This document shows, one piece after another, positions 8,368-17,797 of a DNA stretch of 28,962 bases (positions are counted from its first letter, which is position 1; each line of letters starts with the position of its first letter). Source of the DNA: CAZNLL01 sp964573885 (GTDB lineage Bacteria; Desulfobacterota; DSM-4660; Desulfatiglandales; Desulfatiglandaceae); assembly GCA_964573885.1 (NCBI GenBank), contig CAZNLL010000034.1, positions 1-28,962 on the forward strand. The letters are read 5' to 3'. A program made the position numbers and the translations under genes. The notes below the pieces were generated by a model, which was given only the letters and a program-made list of their open reading frames with translations, made no database searches and had not been told where the DNA came from.

Positions 8368-10857
8368 ATGACTCAATTAAGCCCCATAAACTACAAAATT
8401 CACTTGGAGCCGGACCTGCGCCGTTTTACCTTTTCCGCCACCACCGAAATCCTGGTCCACGCCCCGTATCCTGTGGCAAAAATCACCTTAAACAGCCTTG
8501 AACTGGCCGTCCGGTCCTGCCAGGCCTTTGTGGAGGGCGCCTTCTCGGAGTGCCCCTTTCGGGTGGATCCTCAGAAAGAGGCGCTCTCCCTTTTCCTGCC
8601 CCGGAATCTCTCGGGGCAACTGGCCCTGAGGATTCACTACCAGGGAGAGATCAATGACAAGATGGCCGGCTTTTATAGAAGCCGCTATAAAAAGAACGGG
8701 CAAACCGCCTATATGGCCGTAACCCAGTTTGAGGAGAGTGATGCCAGAAGGGCCTTTCCCTGTTTTGACCGGCCCGACAAAAAGGCGACCTTTGACATAA
8801 AAATGGTTATCGATCAAGACCTTGTGGCCCTCTCCAATGGACGCCTCGTGGAAGAACGGCCTTTGCCCGAAGGTAAAAAGCAGGTGGGGTTCCAGCAAAC
8901 CCCGAAGATGTCCACCTATTTGCTGTTCTTTGCCGTAGGAGACTTTGAATTCTCTGAGGACCCGGGCAGCCCGGTGGTCCGGGCAGCGACCCTTCCGGGC
9001 ATGACCCCCTATGCACAATTCGGCCTGGACTTCGGCAGGAAAGCCTTGGAATTCTGCCAGGATTACTATGGTGTCCCCTATCCCTTTTCAAAGTTGGACC
9101 TCATCGCCATTCCCGATTTCGCCTTCGGGGCCATGGAAAACTGGGGCGCCATCACCTTCAGGGAGAACCTCCTCCTCCACTACCCGGGCACCACATCGCA
9201 GGCGGCGGAAGAAGGCATTTGTGAAACCATCGCGCATGAAATCGTTCATCAATGGTTTGGAAACCTGGTGACCCCTTCTGACTGGAGATATCTCTGGCTC
9301 AACGAGAGTTTCGCCACCTACTTCGGTTACGGGATTGTGGACCACTACTTTCCCGAGTGGGGAATATGGGATCAGTTCATAAACGGTCGAACAGATAAGG
9401 CCCTTGACCGGGATGCCCTCTGTCATACCTTCGCCATTGAAATCCCTGGAGGGGAACATGTGGTCATTAATGCGAGTACCGCCCCCATCATTTACAGTAA
9501 AGGGGCCAGCGTCCTGAGGCAGATGGCCCTTTACCTGGGAGAGGAGGGCTTCAAAAAGGGCCTCAGGGCCTATCTGGCCGGTTATGCTTACGGATGTGCA
9601 TCGAGCCGGCACCTCTGGGAGTCCTTTGAGGAGGCCACGGAAAAGCCCATAACCAGGATCATGAAGAGTTGGGTTGAGAAGGCCGGGCACCCTCTCTTGT
9701 CGGTAAAAAAGGAGGGGACCGGGCTCCGCATCACCCAAGAAAAGTTTACTTATCTGGACCGGCAATCCCCCGAATGCTGGCTTGTGCCCGTAACGGTGAG
9801 GTTCTTTTATGAAGATGGTCACAGCGAATGGGTGCCCTTCCTTTTGGAAAATGAAACTCACCTGCTTGAAATGGATGAGCGGGTTGAGGCCTATAAAGTC
9901 AATGACGGGCAAAGCGGGTTTTACAGGGTCAAATATCTCCATGAAAAAGATCTCCGGGTTCTTGGGAGATATGTCCTTGAAAACAAACTCCCTTGTCTGG
10001 ACCGGTGGGGGCTTCAGAATGATCTCTATGCCCTGGTCAAGAAAGGAGATGTGTCCATTGACGAATACCTCGAATTTCTCTCCTTCTATAAGCATGAAGA
10101 GGCCTATCTCCCCATCACAAGCATCGCCCAAAACCTGCTTCACGCCTATCTGGTCCTTAAAGAACCTCAAAGAGAACGGGTTTGCTCCTTTGGAAGGACC
10201 TTCCTGGAGAAGATCCTCTTCCGTCTGGGATATGAACCCCGGTCCGGGGAAGAACACACTCTTACCATTCTGAGGGACCAGATCATGTGGGACGCCGTTC
10301 TCTACGGCTCGGAGAGTACCGAGAAACAGGCGCTGGACAAGTTCTCAAGGCTCCTCAAAGGAGAAAGCATCCATCCGGACCTCATGAAAAGCATCCTCCG
10401 GGTGGCTGCCTTCACAGGCGAGCATAAGACCTTCGAGTGGCTTAAAAAAAGGTTTGATTCCGTACAAAGCGAACATGAACGGATCAATATCCTCGTGGCC
10501 CTGGGGAGTTTTGGGGAAAAAGACCTGATTAAGAGGGCCCAAGCATTCACGCTGGAAAAAGTACCGGCCCGGAACCGGTTCATGCCCGTCCTCTCTATGG
10601 CCACCAATCCCGGCGCCATCCCTTACCTCTGGGACTGGTACAGGGAAGGGGTGGAAACCTTTGAGCGTTTTCATCCCCTCCACTATGAGCGGGTCATCGA
10701 GGGGGTTATCCCCCTGGCGGGCCTGGGAAGGGAAGAGGAGGTCTTTTCCTTCTTTGACCGTTACAAGGAGCAAAAGATCCTGGCCAAAGACACCATCGCG
10801 CTTTCTTTGGAGAAACTGCGCATAAACGCCGGGATGCGCCGCAGGCTGAAGACCTAA
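8368..10857 (+). CDS. M1 family zinc aminopeptidase
   Basis: This gluzincin aminopeptidase removes N-terminal residues from peptides, probably in the cytoplasm because no signal peptide is visible. Numbered from 8368, the substrate-anchoring motif GAMEN is at 254-258 and the zinc site HEIVHQWFGN starts at 290. The third zinc ligand is E313 in WLNESFATYFGY, giving HEXXH-18-E. After the catalytic domain comes the helical C-terminal domain of the long (ERAP/tricorn-factor-like) M1 enzymes. The length of 829 residues fits that subgroup. ATG 8368 follows GAGAGGA by 4 bases; the TTG directly before it is a possible start. A role with the adjacent Liv importer, recycling peptide amino acids, is only inference. 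Its stop overlaps that of the convergent HD-GYP gene by 3 bases. Confidence 0.94.
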   Translation: MTQLSPINYKIHLEPDLRRFTFSATTEILVHAPYPVAKITLNSLELAVRSCQAFVEGAFSECPFRVDPQKEALSLFLPRNLSGQLALRIHYQGEINDKMAGFYRSRYKKNGQTAYMAVTQFEESDARRAFPCFDRPDKKATFDIKMVIDQDLVALSNGRLVEERPLPEGKKQVGFQQTPKMSTYLLFFAVGDFEFSEDPGSPVVRAATLPGMTPYAQFGLDFGRKALEFCQDYYGVPYPFSKLDLIAIPDFAFGAMENWGAITFRENLLLHYPGTTSQAAEEGICETIAHEIVHQWFGNLVTPSDWRYLWLNESFATYFGYGIVDHYFPEWGIWDQFINGRTDKALDRDALCHTFAIEIPGGEHVVINASTAPIIYSKGASVLRQMALYLGEEGFKKGLRAYLAGYAYGCASSRHLWESFEEATEKPITRIMKSWVEKAGHPLLSVKKEGTGLRITQEKFTYLDRQSPECWLVPVTVRFFYEDGHSEWVPFLLENETHLLEMDERVEAYKVNDGQSGFYRVKYLHEKDLRVLGRYVLENKLPCLDRWGLQNDLYALVKKGDVSIDEYLEFLSFYKHEEAYLPITSIAQNLLHAYLVLKEPQRERVCSFGRTFLEKILFRLGYEPRSGEEHTLTILRDQIMWDAVLYGSESTEKQALDKFSRLLKGESIHPDLMKSILRVAAFTGEHKTFEWLKKRFDSVQSEHERINILVALGSFGEKDLIKRAQAFTLEKVPARNRFMPVLSMATNPGAIPYLWDWYREGVETFERFHPLHYERVIEGVIPLAGLGREEEVFSFFDRYKEQKILAKDTIALSLEKLRINAGMRRRLKT

Positions 10858-11888
10858 ACCAGGACAAACCCCTTTTCCCGGAAAAGGCTCAAACAGGCAT
10901 CCACCACCGCTCCCTCGTAAAGAACATCCCTTTTTTGGGAAATCTCCTCGAGGGCCTTGTCCATACCCAAGGCGGGACGATACGGCCGGTGAGATCCCAT
11001 GGCCTCCACCACATCCGCCACACCCAGAATCTTCGCCTCCATTAAGATGTCATCCCCTGAAAGGCCGGAAGGGTAGCCTGAACCGTTGATCCTTTCATGG
11101 TGCTGAATAACGATTTGTGCGATGGGCCACGGAAATTCGATGGTCTTTAATATGTCATAACCCACCTGGGGGTGAATTTTGATGAGGTTGAATTCAATTT
11201 CGGTGATGCGTCCGGGCTTGCTGAGGATTGCTGCGGGGATGGCGATCTTCCCGATATCATGGACCACCCCGGCCATGCGCAATCCTTCTACCCGTTCCCG
11301 GTCCATGCCCATTTCCTCCGCAACGGTCGCGGCCAGCTTGGCCACCCGTTGCTGGTGGCCCGCAGTATAAGGGTCTCTCATTTCAACGGTCAAGGCCATG
11401 GCATGGATACTGCCCTCCAGGGCCTTTCGGACCTTGGCCATGCTCTCCTGCAGGGCCGCGGTCCGCTCCTCCACCATCTTCTCCAAACGCTCCCGGTAGG
11501 CCTCATTGTCCTTCTCAAGCTGGCGGCGACGGAGGGCGTTTGCCACACTGATGAGCACGCCGTTTCTCTCAAAGGGCTTGATGATATAGTCATACACCCC
11601 GATCTTCAGGGCCACATCGGCGATCAACGGGTCATCAATGGCGGTTACCATGACCACCGCGGTCCGAGGGTATGCGTCCAGGGCATATCGGACGAAGTCC
11701 AAGCCCGATTCCCCCGGCATGTTGATATCACAAAGGATCAAGTCGAAATCCTCTTCCCCCAGCTTCGTGCGGGCCTCAAAGGCGTCCGCGGCCAGATTGC
11801 AATCGTATTCACCCATTTCCAGGATCTGACCCAGAAGTTCACGCACAGGCCCTTCATCATCCACAATCAGAATCTTTGCCATGGTCAC
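10854..11888 (-). CDS. Response regulator with HD-GYP output domain (c-di-GMP phosphodiesterase type)
   Basis: This is a 344-residue two-domain protein. The receiver domain occupies about residues 4-120, with the phosphorylation site D54 in ILCDINMPG and the conserved Lys in YIIKPF. A coiled-coil linker (about 121-158) leads to an HD-GYP domain with HDIGK (210-214) and HHERINGSGYP (263-273), both intact. Active HD-GYP proteins hydrolyse cyclic-di-GMP using a di- or tri-metal centre. The GTG start at 11888 has GGAGG 10 bases upstream; ATG 11882, two codons on, is the alternative. No histidine kinase is adjacent. The gene is divergent from the CoA ligase and convergent with the aminopeptidase, with overlapping stop codons and no visible terminator. 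Confidence 0.92.
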   Translation of the reverse strand: MTMAKILIVDDEGPVRELLGQILEMGEYDCNLAADAFEARTKLGEEDFDLILCDINMPGESGLDFVRYALDAYPRTAVVMVTAIDDPLIADVALKIGVYDYIIKPFERNGVLISVANALRRRQLEKDNEAYRERLEKMVEERTAALQESMAKVRKALEGSIHAMALTVEMRDPYTAGHQQRVAKLAATVAEEMGMDRERVEGLRMAGVVHDIGKIAIPAAILSKPGRITEIEFNLIKIHPQVGYDILKTIEFPWPIAQIVIQHHERINGSGYPSGLSGDDILMEAKILGVADVVEAMGSHRPYRPALGMDKALEEISQKRDVLYEGAVVDACLSLFREKGFVLV

Positions 11889-11966
11889 GCCCAAAAAACC
11901 TCCCTTCCACAAGTACCCCAACCCTTCCCGCAGGGTCAAGGACATTTACTGGATGGTCCATACTAT

Positions 11967-11995
11967 TTGACATCCAAGTAACCCTTGATTATCCT
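11967..11995 (+). promoter_or_regulatory. Sigma-70 type promoter for the CoA ligase/carboxyltransferase genes
   Basis: TTGACA (11967-11972), a 17-base spacer and TATCCT (11990-11995). Transcription would begin near 12003, leaving a leader of about 160 bases before the ligase start. That leader contains GC-rich inverted repeats, including the perfect palindrome GGACCGGTCC at 12106-12115. Confidence 0.55.
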
Positions 11996-12164
11996 GTGCT
12001 CCAAATTCATCGTGGATCTCTGCCTCGCCTTTTTAGAAGGTCGAACCCTCTGAGTCCATGATAAATAAGCCGCCGCTCCGGTCACCTGCCGGCCCGTTCA
12101 ATCCCGGACCGGTCCCGAGGGTGCCCATTCAGAAACCTCAGGGCTCAGAAAGGAGGTCACGGCC

Positions 12165-13538
12165 ATGACAAAGCATTTCTACCTGGTCCCTGAACTCAAT
12201 CAAATGTCCCAAGAGGGAATTCGAGAATACCAGGAAAAGAAACTGCCCGGGCAGCTCAGATACTGTTATGATCACTCCGAGTTTTACAAGGCCCGCTTTG
12301 ATGCGTGCGGGGCCAAACCCGAAGATATTCAGACCCTTCAAGACCTCCGCAGGTTGCCTGTTTTCATGGTTAAAGACGATGAAAGAAAGAGCGCTGAGGA
12401 ATCACTCGAACGCTATGGCCATCCCTTTGGTTTACACCTCTGCGCCCCCGTGGAAAACATCTACCTTACAGGCACCACATCAGGGACCACCGGGACGCCC
12501 ACCTTCAGTTATACCTTTACTGAAAAAGACATCCAATTTATCGGCGGCCAGTTGGGTCATCGCCTCTCCCTCACGGGCCTGGGCAAGGGAGACCGTGTGG
12601 TTTTCTTCTTTGCTTTGGGCATTTACGCCACCACCATGACCCTCTGGGGGTTGAGGAACCTGGGGGCCCTGCCCATTGATATTGATGCCAGGGCCGGGAC
12701 GGATCTCCTTTTGAAATTCATGGGGTTGACCCGTCCAACCCACCTGGCATGTACCCCTTCTCTGGCGGAATACCTCATAGAAAAGTGTCCCACCCACCTC
12801 GGAAAAGAGGTCGGTCAATTCAACCTCCGGGGCTTACTCACCACCGGTGAAATCGGCATTGCCATCCCGGAAATCAAGAGAAAACTGGAATCCGCCTACG
12901 GATGCCGGGCCTTTGATTATTGGTCCCCCTGCGGTAATGCCATGGGCATCTCCTGTGATGCCGGCGCCTATTACGGGCTTCACGCCGTGGCCCCGGATGT
13001 TTGTACCAGTTACGATGATCTGGTGGACCCGATTACCAAAGAACCCGTGGATCCTGATGTGGACGGAGCCATTGGAGAAATGGTTCACACCTCTCTGGAA
13101 AGAGAGGCCTGTCCCGCAGTGAAATACGCTTATGGAGACGTGGTGCAGATCTCGACGGGGGAATGTCCCGGCTGCGGTTTCAAAGGCAAAAGGGCCAGGT
13201 TGATTGGCCGGGCCGATGACATGCTCACCGTAAAAGGGGTCAATGTATACCCCGCCGCCATCAAGGACATTGTCACCACCTTTGTACCTGACGTGACCGG
13301 AGAAATGAGGATTATCCTGGAGGCGCCCCCTCCCAGGGTACAGCCGCCCCTGAAGCTCAAAATCGAGCACGGTCCGCACACGGCACACTCAGACCTTCCC
13401 GGACTCTCCGAAAAGATCGCATCGGCCCTTCATAGGGAGATCAAGATCCGGCCCTCTATAGAATTCGTTGAGCCGGGGGCCTTGCCCAAGGAGACCCGGA
13501 AAACCCCGGTCTTTGAAAAGCACTACGAAGGGCAATAG
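12165..13538 (+). CDS. Phenylacetate-CoA ligase (PaaK)-family adenylate-forming enzyme
   Basis: This family activates a carboxylic acid with ATP and CoA to the acyl-CoA via an acyl-adenylate. The phosphate-binding loop TGTTSGTTGTP is at 102-112. The adenylate-binding region includes FDYWSPCG, followed by the hinge-like AYGDVVQI and LIGRADDMLTVKGVNVYP, which is characteristic of PaaK-type ligases. A small C-terminal domain ends near KETRKTPVFEKHYEGQ. At 457 residues it is slightly longer than PaaK (about 430). CPGCGFKG is a small Cys pair seen in many family members. GGAGG lies 8 bases before the ATG. The substrate could be phenylacetate, another aryl acid or a short acid; sequence alone does not decide. 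It precedes a carboxyltransferase by 127 bases. Confidence 0.88.
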   Translation: MTKHFYLVPELNQMSQEGIREYQEKKLPGQLRYCYDHSEFYKARFDACGAKPEDIQTLQDLRRLPVFMVKDDERKSAEESLERYGHPFGLHLCAPVENIYLTGTTSGTTGTPTFSYTFTEKDIQFIGGQLGHRLSLTGLGKGDRVVFFFALGIYATTMTLWGLRNLGALPIDIDARAGTDLLLKFMGLTRPTHLACTPSLAEYLIEKCPTHLGKEVGQFNLRGLLTTGEIGIAIPEIKRKLESAYGCRAFDYWSPCGNAMGISCDAGAYYGLHAVAPDVCTSYDDLVDPITKEPVDPDVDGAIGEMVHTSLEREACPAVKYAYGDVVQISTGECPGCGFKGKRARLIGRADDMLTVKGVNVYPAAIKDIVTTFVPDVTGEMRIILEAPPPRVQPPLKLKIEHGPHTAHSDLPGLSEKIASALHREIKIRPSIEFVEPGALPKETRKTPVFEKHYEGQ

Positions 13539-13665
13539 TGTATTCGCGAGCGCCTTCAGAGCCAAGGAAAGAATATCACAAAAGATCTCGCCACCTTTGC
13601 CGGCTGAAAAAGGAACTATTTCTTATAAGGTGCCAAACAACCTTTCAGGAGGGGTGCTGAAAGCC

Positions 13666-15219
13666 ATGTGGGAAAAGGGAGCAGAAGAACTCCAAAAGAG
13701 AAAAGAGATCGCCTACCGGCTGGGGGGAGAAAAAAACATCGCCAAGCAGCACAACCGGGGAAAGATGACGGTGAGGGAACGCATTCATGCCCTGGTTGAT
13801 GAGGGCTCCTTTCTCGAAAGGGGTATCCTTACCGGTGTGGCCACCTATGAAAAAGACCGTCTCCTCAATCTCATACCCTGCCCGTTTGTGATGGGCATCG
13901 GTGAAATCGAGGGCCGAAAAGCGGCCATCCATGGAGACGACTTCACCATAAAAGGGGCCTCCGTGGGCAGGATGTATAAAGAAAAGGGGGCCTATTTTCT
14001 CAAAATGGCCCGAACCTTTAGGCTCCCCATTGTCCGGTTACTCGAAGGCGCCGGCGGCTCTATCAAAGAAATCCTCGAGATAGGATATACCGAGCTCCCG
14101 AGTTCCGGGGACGAATGTGCCCAAAACCGCGTTGAGGTACTCTCTGAGATCCCGGTCGTCTCTTTGGGTTTCGGGTCGGTGGCCGGTCTGGGCGCCATGT
14201 ATATGGTCCAGAGCCACTTCTCCGTGATGGTTAAGGAAAAGGCCCATGTCTTTGTAGGGGGACCGCCCTTGGTCAAGTCCGCCTTTGGAGAGGATATTAC
14301 CAAAGAAGAACTGGGCGGATACAGGCTTCACACCCGGCTTACGGGTGTGGTGGACAATGAGGCGGAAGATGAGATGGATGCCCTGGGGCAGGCCAAAAAA
14401 TTCCTCTCCTACCTCCCTTCTCATGTCTGGGAGATGCCCCCTTGGCAGGAAACACACGATGACCCGGACCGGCAGGAAGAAGAGCTGCTCTCCATTATCC
14501 CCAGAGACCACAAGAGGCCTTACCCCATCCGCAAGCTCCTGAACCACGTCTTTGATCAGGCGACCCTCTTTGAGATCGCGAAGTATCAGGGTCGATCCCA
14601 GGTAACGGCCTTGGCCCGCCTCAACGGTTACCCTGTGGGTGTACTGGCCAATGACACCCGATTTTATGGGGGGTCCTTCAACTATGACGCGGCCGAGAAA
14701 TTCCAGCGCTTCATCGACATGTGTGATACCTTTCATCTCCCCCTGGTCAACCTCTCGGATCAACCGGGCTTCATGATCGGGAAAAAGAGCGAGGAACACG
14801 GGACCATTCGAAAGGGGGTGAGGGCCAGCTTTGCCATGATCCAGGCCACCATCCCTGTTGCCGTCATCTATCTCCGGAAATGCTTCGGCGTGGCCGGAGG
14901 GGCCCAAAAGAGCGGGCTCCGTCTTAGCTGGCGTTATGCCTGGCCATCAGCGGTTTGGGGAAATATCCCGGTCGAGGGGGGGGTGTACGCGGCCCATCGG
15001 GCGGAACTTGAGAAGGCCGAGGACCCCGAGGCCTATCTCGCCACATTGCATGACACCTATCGGGCCATTGCCTCTCCCTTCCGGACCGCGGAGGCATTCG
15101 GTATAGAAGATATCATCGATCCCCGGGAAACCAGATCCCTCCTGTGTAAATGGGTCAAGATGGCCTATGACATTGAAAAGGATCACCTGGGTCCCAAAAA
15201 ACGGGGCATGAGATGTTGA
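13666..15219 (+). CDS. Acyl-CoA carboxyltransferase subunit (propionyl-CoA carboxylase beta / methylmalonyl-CoA decarboxylase alpha family)
   Basis: At 517 residues this has two crotonase-like carboxyltransferase halves. The N-half contains the acyl-CoA pocket region LLEGAGGSIKE, and the C-half has LRKCFGVAGGAQKSG, the biotin-side pocket. Enzymes of this family move a carboxyl group between biotin and an acyl-CoA such as propionyl-, methylmalonyl- or glutaconyl-CoA. The start at ATG 13666 gives MWEKGAEELQKRK, matching the usual family beginning. AGGAGG lies 13 bases upstream, a long spacing. The frame is open for 66 more codons upstream but overlaps the ligase gene and lacks family character. 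No biotin carboxylase, biotin carrier or sodium-pump subunit is nearby, so the partner must be encoded elsewhere, or the enzyme is unusual. The direction of reaction is undetermined. Confidence 0.88.
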   Translation: MWEKGAEELQKRKEIAYRLGGEKNIAKQHNRGKMTVRERIHALVDEGSFLERGILTGVATYEKDRLLNLIPCPFVMGIGEIEGRKAAIHGDDFTIKGASVGRMYKEKGAYFLKMARTFRLPIVRLLEGAGGSIKEILEIGYTELPSSGDECAQNRVEVLSEIPVVSLGFGSVAGLGAMYMVQSHFSVMVKEKAHVFVGGPPLVKSAFGEDITKEELGGYRLHTRLTGVVDNEAEDEMDALGQAKKFLSYLPSHVWEMPPWQETHDDPDRQEEELLSIIPRDHKRPYPIRKLLNHVFDQATLFEIAKYQGRSQVTALARLNGYPVGVLANDTRFYGGSFNYDAAEKFQRFIDMCDTFHLPLVNLSDQPGFMIGKKSEEHGTIRKGVRASFAMIQATIPVAVIYLRKCFGVAGGAQKSGLRLSWRYAWPSAVWGNIPVEGGVYAAHRAELEKAEDPEAYLATLHDTYRAIASPFRTAEAFGIEDIIDPRETRSLLCKWVKMAYDIEKDHLGPKKRGMRC

Positions 15220-15245
15220 TCCCTTATCTCTGAGTGTAATGCGGG

Positions 15246-16400
15246 TCAGGCCAGGGCTTGGTTCACAATCTCGGCCACGTCCAGGACCTCAAGCCTGTCT
15301 TCCATCCCTTCGATCTTGAGCGCGTCATCGAGCATCTTGGCACACTGGGGGCAGGCCACGGCCAGGACTTCGGCCCCGGTGTCAAGGGCCTGCCGGACCC
15401 GTATCCTGGCCGGGCTGTCTTCACCGCCCCCCAGGATATCCGTGAAAAAATTACCCCCGCCGCCGCCGCAGCAGAAGGCGTTCTCCCCGCTCAGGTCCAG
15501 CTCCCTGAATTCAAGGCCGGGAATGGCGCGGAGAATCGCCCGGGGGGCATCATACTCCTTGTTATGCCGTCCCAAATAACAGGGGTCGTGGTAGGTGACC
15601 CTTTTCTTGTATTCCTTTACAGGGGGCTTTCCGGCCTGGATCAAAGGGGCCAGGACCTGGGTATAGTGGTACACATGGATCCCCCCGTTCATTTTTGGAT
15701 AGTCATTCCTAAAGGCGTTAAAGGCATGGGGGTCCAGGGTGATGACCTTTCCTGCCCCCACTTCCCTGAAAAGGGCCGCGTTTTCCTCGGCCAAGGCCTC
15801 AAATAGACCGGTCTCTCCCAGCGCTCTGACCTCATTACCGTCACAGCGCTCCCTTTCACCCAGGATACCCATGGAGACGCCGGCCTTGATGAGCACTTCC
15901 CCCACGGCCCTGGCGATCCTTTTGCCCCGCTCGTCATAGGATCCCACACAACCCACATAAAAAAGGTGCTCCTGGCCGTCATAGCCTTTGATGGAGGTAC
16001 CCTCGGCCCACTTGCCCCTCTCCTGGGAGGGCTCCTTGTAAGGATTGCCGTTCACACTGATGTTCTTTAAGTAATCCCTTACCGGAGGGGGGATAATGCC
16101 GCCGTTGACCATCTCTTCCCGGGCGGCAATAAAGATATTGACCAGGTCCTCACTAAAGGTGAAGACGCAGTGCTCCACGCAGTTGGCGCACGTAGCACAG
16201 GAAAAAAGGATTTCCTGAAACCGATCGCTGTTCTGGATATCCCCGTTCAACCACGCTCGGATGAGCCACATCCTGCCCCCGGGAGAGTAAGTCTCAAATC
16301 GGAACTTACGGTATGCCGGGCAGTTAAAGTCGGTATAGTCACTGGTAAACTTGCAATACCCGCACCTGAAGCACCTGTGTACGATCTCTTCATACTTCAT
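15246..16400 (-). CDS. Iron-sulfur protein with two CCG domains (HdrD/GlcF-like), 384 aa
   Basis: This is an electron-transfer subunit related to heterodisulfide reductase HdrD and glycolate oxidase GlcF. The N-terminal part has the Cys groups C10/C13/C16 and C27, then the canonical CATCANCVEHC (C68, C71, C74, C78), which bind [4Fe-4S] clusters. Two Cys-rich CCG-type domains follow. The first has YVGCVGS and a degenerate second part (ERCDGNE); the second has HDPCYLGRHN, AFCCGGGGG and CPQCAKM. In HdrD such domains hold a non-cubane cluster. It is the last gene of a three-gene set. Its ATG directly follows the stop of the flavoprotein gene, and GGGAGG lies 8 bases upstream, so co-translation is likely. 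It is soluble, with no membrane segment. Confidence 0.87.
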   Translation of the reverse strand: MKYEEIVHRCFRCGYCKFTSDYTDFNCPAYRKFRFETYSPGGRMWLIRAWLNGDIQNSDRFQEILFSCATCANCVEHCVFTFSEDLVNIFIAAREEMVNGGIIPPPVRDYLKNISVNGNPYKEPSQERGKWAEGTSIKGYDGQEHLFYVGCVGSYDERGKRIARAVGEVLIKAGVSMGILGERERCDGNEVRALGETGLFEALAEENAALFREVGAGKVITLDPHAFNAFRNDYPKMNGGIHVYHYTQVLAPLIQAGKPPVKEYKKRVTYHDPCYLGRHNKEYDAPRAILRAIPGLEFRELDLSGENAFCCGGGGGNFFTDILGGGEDSPARIRVRQALDTGAEVLAVACPQCAKMLDDALKIEGMEDRLEVLDVAEIVNQALA

Positions 16401-17783
16401 TTAACCTACCTCCCAGTTTCCTGGATTCATAATATTGTCGGGGTCCAGGCTCTTCTTGATCATGCCCATGAGGTTCCGGGTGTTCGGATCCATCTTTTCA
16501 AGGGCCATGCGCTGCTCGTCCACGGTGGGTTTCCAAAAAATACCTCCCGCCTTAAGGGCATATTCGCTGACTTCATGGAGGGCCTTCCTGGTCCTTTCCA
16601 TCATGTCCGTATCGGCCCGGTTAAAGGTAAAGGCGAACCCATACATCATGCAGTGCCCCCTTCCGATAATCCTGGCCATGCCTGAATATCCCAGATCATA
16701 CTTGGCCGCCAGATCTATGACAGTTTGGGCACATTCAGGATATTTCTCAACAGGGATGATGGGGCCGGAATATTCAAAGCCCCCGCCCTTTTTTACATCA
16801 GCAAACCGGCTCACACTCCTCTGGGGCATCTCCAGCAGAGTAGGCTTCATGACCGGAGCGACCATCATAAATCCGCCGTCCTTCCTCTTGATAAAAGGGT
16901 CGAGGGCATACCAGACCATCTTTCTCTTAAACTCCATCTCCTCGTCCGAATCCGCAGTCATAAATATGGTCATATGGTGGTTGTCTTTGAAAATCATGGG
17001 CAAAGGCTGGTTAAAGATATTGATATCTTCTACCATCTCCGTGTGGGTGAGTTCATAGACCATGTCCGGGACCAAGTCCGCCGAATCCGTGATAAAGATC
17101 TCCACATCTCTCATCTTTTTGCGGGGATAAAGTCTGAGGGCCACCTTGGTCAGAAGACCGGTCGCTCCAAACCATCCCAGAAACAACCCCGACAAATCCG
17201 GAATGGGAGCCCCCTTTGAAAACCAATAAGGGGAGATGGAGGAGGATCCAATGCGACATATTTCTCCTGAAGCCAGGACCACCTCCAAACCGCAGACCAT
17301 GTCCGAATTGAATCCATATTCCTGGGTTAGTCTGCCCTGGCCGTGGATCATCACATTGGCCGCTATGGTGGCCGTGGCCGGGGAGTCAGGGATACTGTGC
17401 CGTAACCGGGGATAATGTTTCTCCAGATAGGCCCTTAACTTCCCCTGGGAGGTCCCTCCTTCCACGATCACATACCGGCCTTTCTCATTGACCTCCAGGA
17501 TTCTGTTCATCCGCTTCATATCAATGACGATTCCCCCCTTCAGGGGAATAATCAGGCCCGTCAGGGCCATGCCGGCCCCCATGGGAACCACAGGGATCTT
17601 CTCCTCACTGGCGAGCCTCACCACGGCTTGGACCTCCTCCGCCGTCTTGGGGACCACCACATAGTCCGGTTCATGGGCGGGCATCAAGCCCGGGTCGCGC
17701 GCATAAAAATAGGCCTCCTCTGGGTGATTGGAGACGTATTCTTCTCCCACGATCTCCGCAAGTGCACGGGTGATATCACGCAT
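16401..17783 (-). CDS. FAD-binding oxidoreductase (GlcD / vanillyl-alcohol oxidase-PCMH type)
   Basis: At 460 residues this is a flavoprotein of the PCMH fold, the group of glycolate/lactate dehydrogenases and p-cresol or vanillyl-alcohol oxidases. The FAD domain (about 37-215) shows PDYVVVPKTAEEVQAVVRLA, VPMGAGMALTG, and SPATATIAANVMIHGQGRLT. A substrate domain follows, ending in the GlcD-like tail LDPDNIMNPGNWE. The tail and Fe-S neighbours suggest a dehydrogenase passing electrons to Fe-S partners rather than to oxygen. ATG 17783 has GGAGG 7 bases upstream; the open frame extends 15 codons further but into the preceding gene. It is placed between the two Fe-S genes. The substrate (a hydroxy acid, an aryl alcohol, or another) is unknown. 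Confidence 0.88.
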   Translation of the reverse strand: MRDITRALAEIVGEEYVSNHPEEAYFYARDPGLMPAHEPDYVVVPKTAEEVQAVVRLASEEKIPVVPMGAGMALTGLIIPLKGGIVIDMKRMNRILEVNEKGRYVIVEGGTSQGKLRAYLEKHYPRLRHSIPDSPATATIAANVMIHGQGRLTQEYGFNSDMVCGLEVVLASGEICRIGSSSISPYWFSKGAPIPDLSGLFLGWFGATGLLTKVALRLYPRKKMRDVEIFITDSADLVPDMVYELTHTEMVEDINIFNQPLPMIFKDNHHMTIFMTADSDEEMEFKRKMVWYALDPFIKRKDGGFMMVAPVMKPTLLEMPQRSVSRFADVKKGGGFEYSGPIIPVEKYPECAQTVIDLAAKYDLGYSGMARIIGRGHCMMYGFAFTFNRADTDMMERTRKALHEVSEYALKAGGIFWKPTVDEQRMALEKMDPNTRNLMGMIKKSLDPDNIMNPGNWEVG

Positions 17784-17797
17784 ATCGCCACCTCCAG

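Noticed and set aside
9088..10257. 389-codon minus-strand frame inside the aminopeptidase gene
   Set aside because: It is a shadow of the M1 peptidase, which has an intact HEXXH-E site and GAMEN motif. No domain was recognised in the shadow.
13468..13665. N-terminal extension of the carboxyltransferase frame
   Set aside because: It overlaps the ligase gene in another frame and lacks family character; the protein beginning at 13666 matches the usual start.
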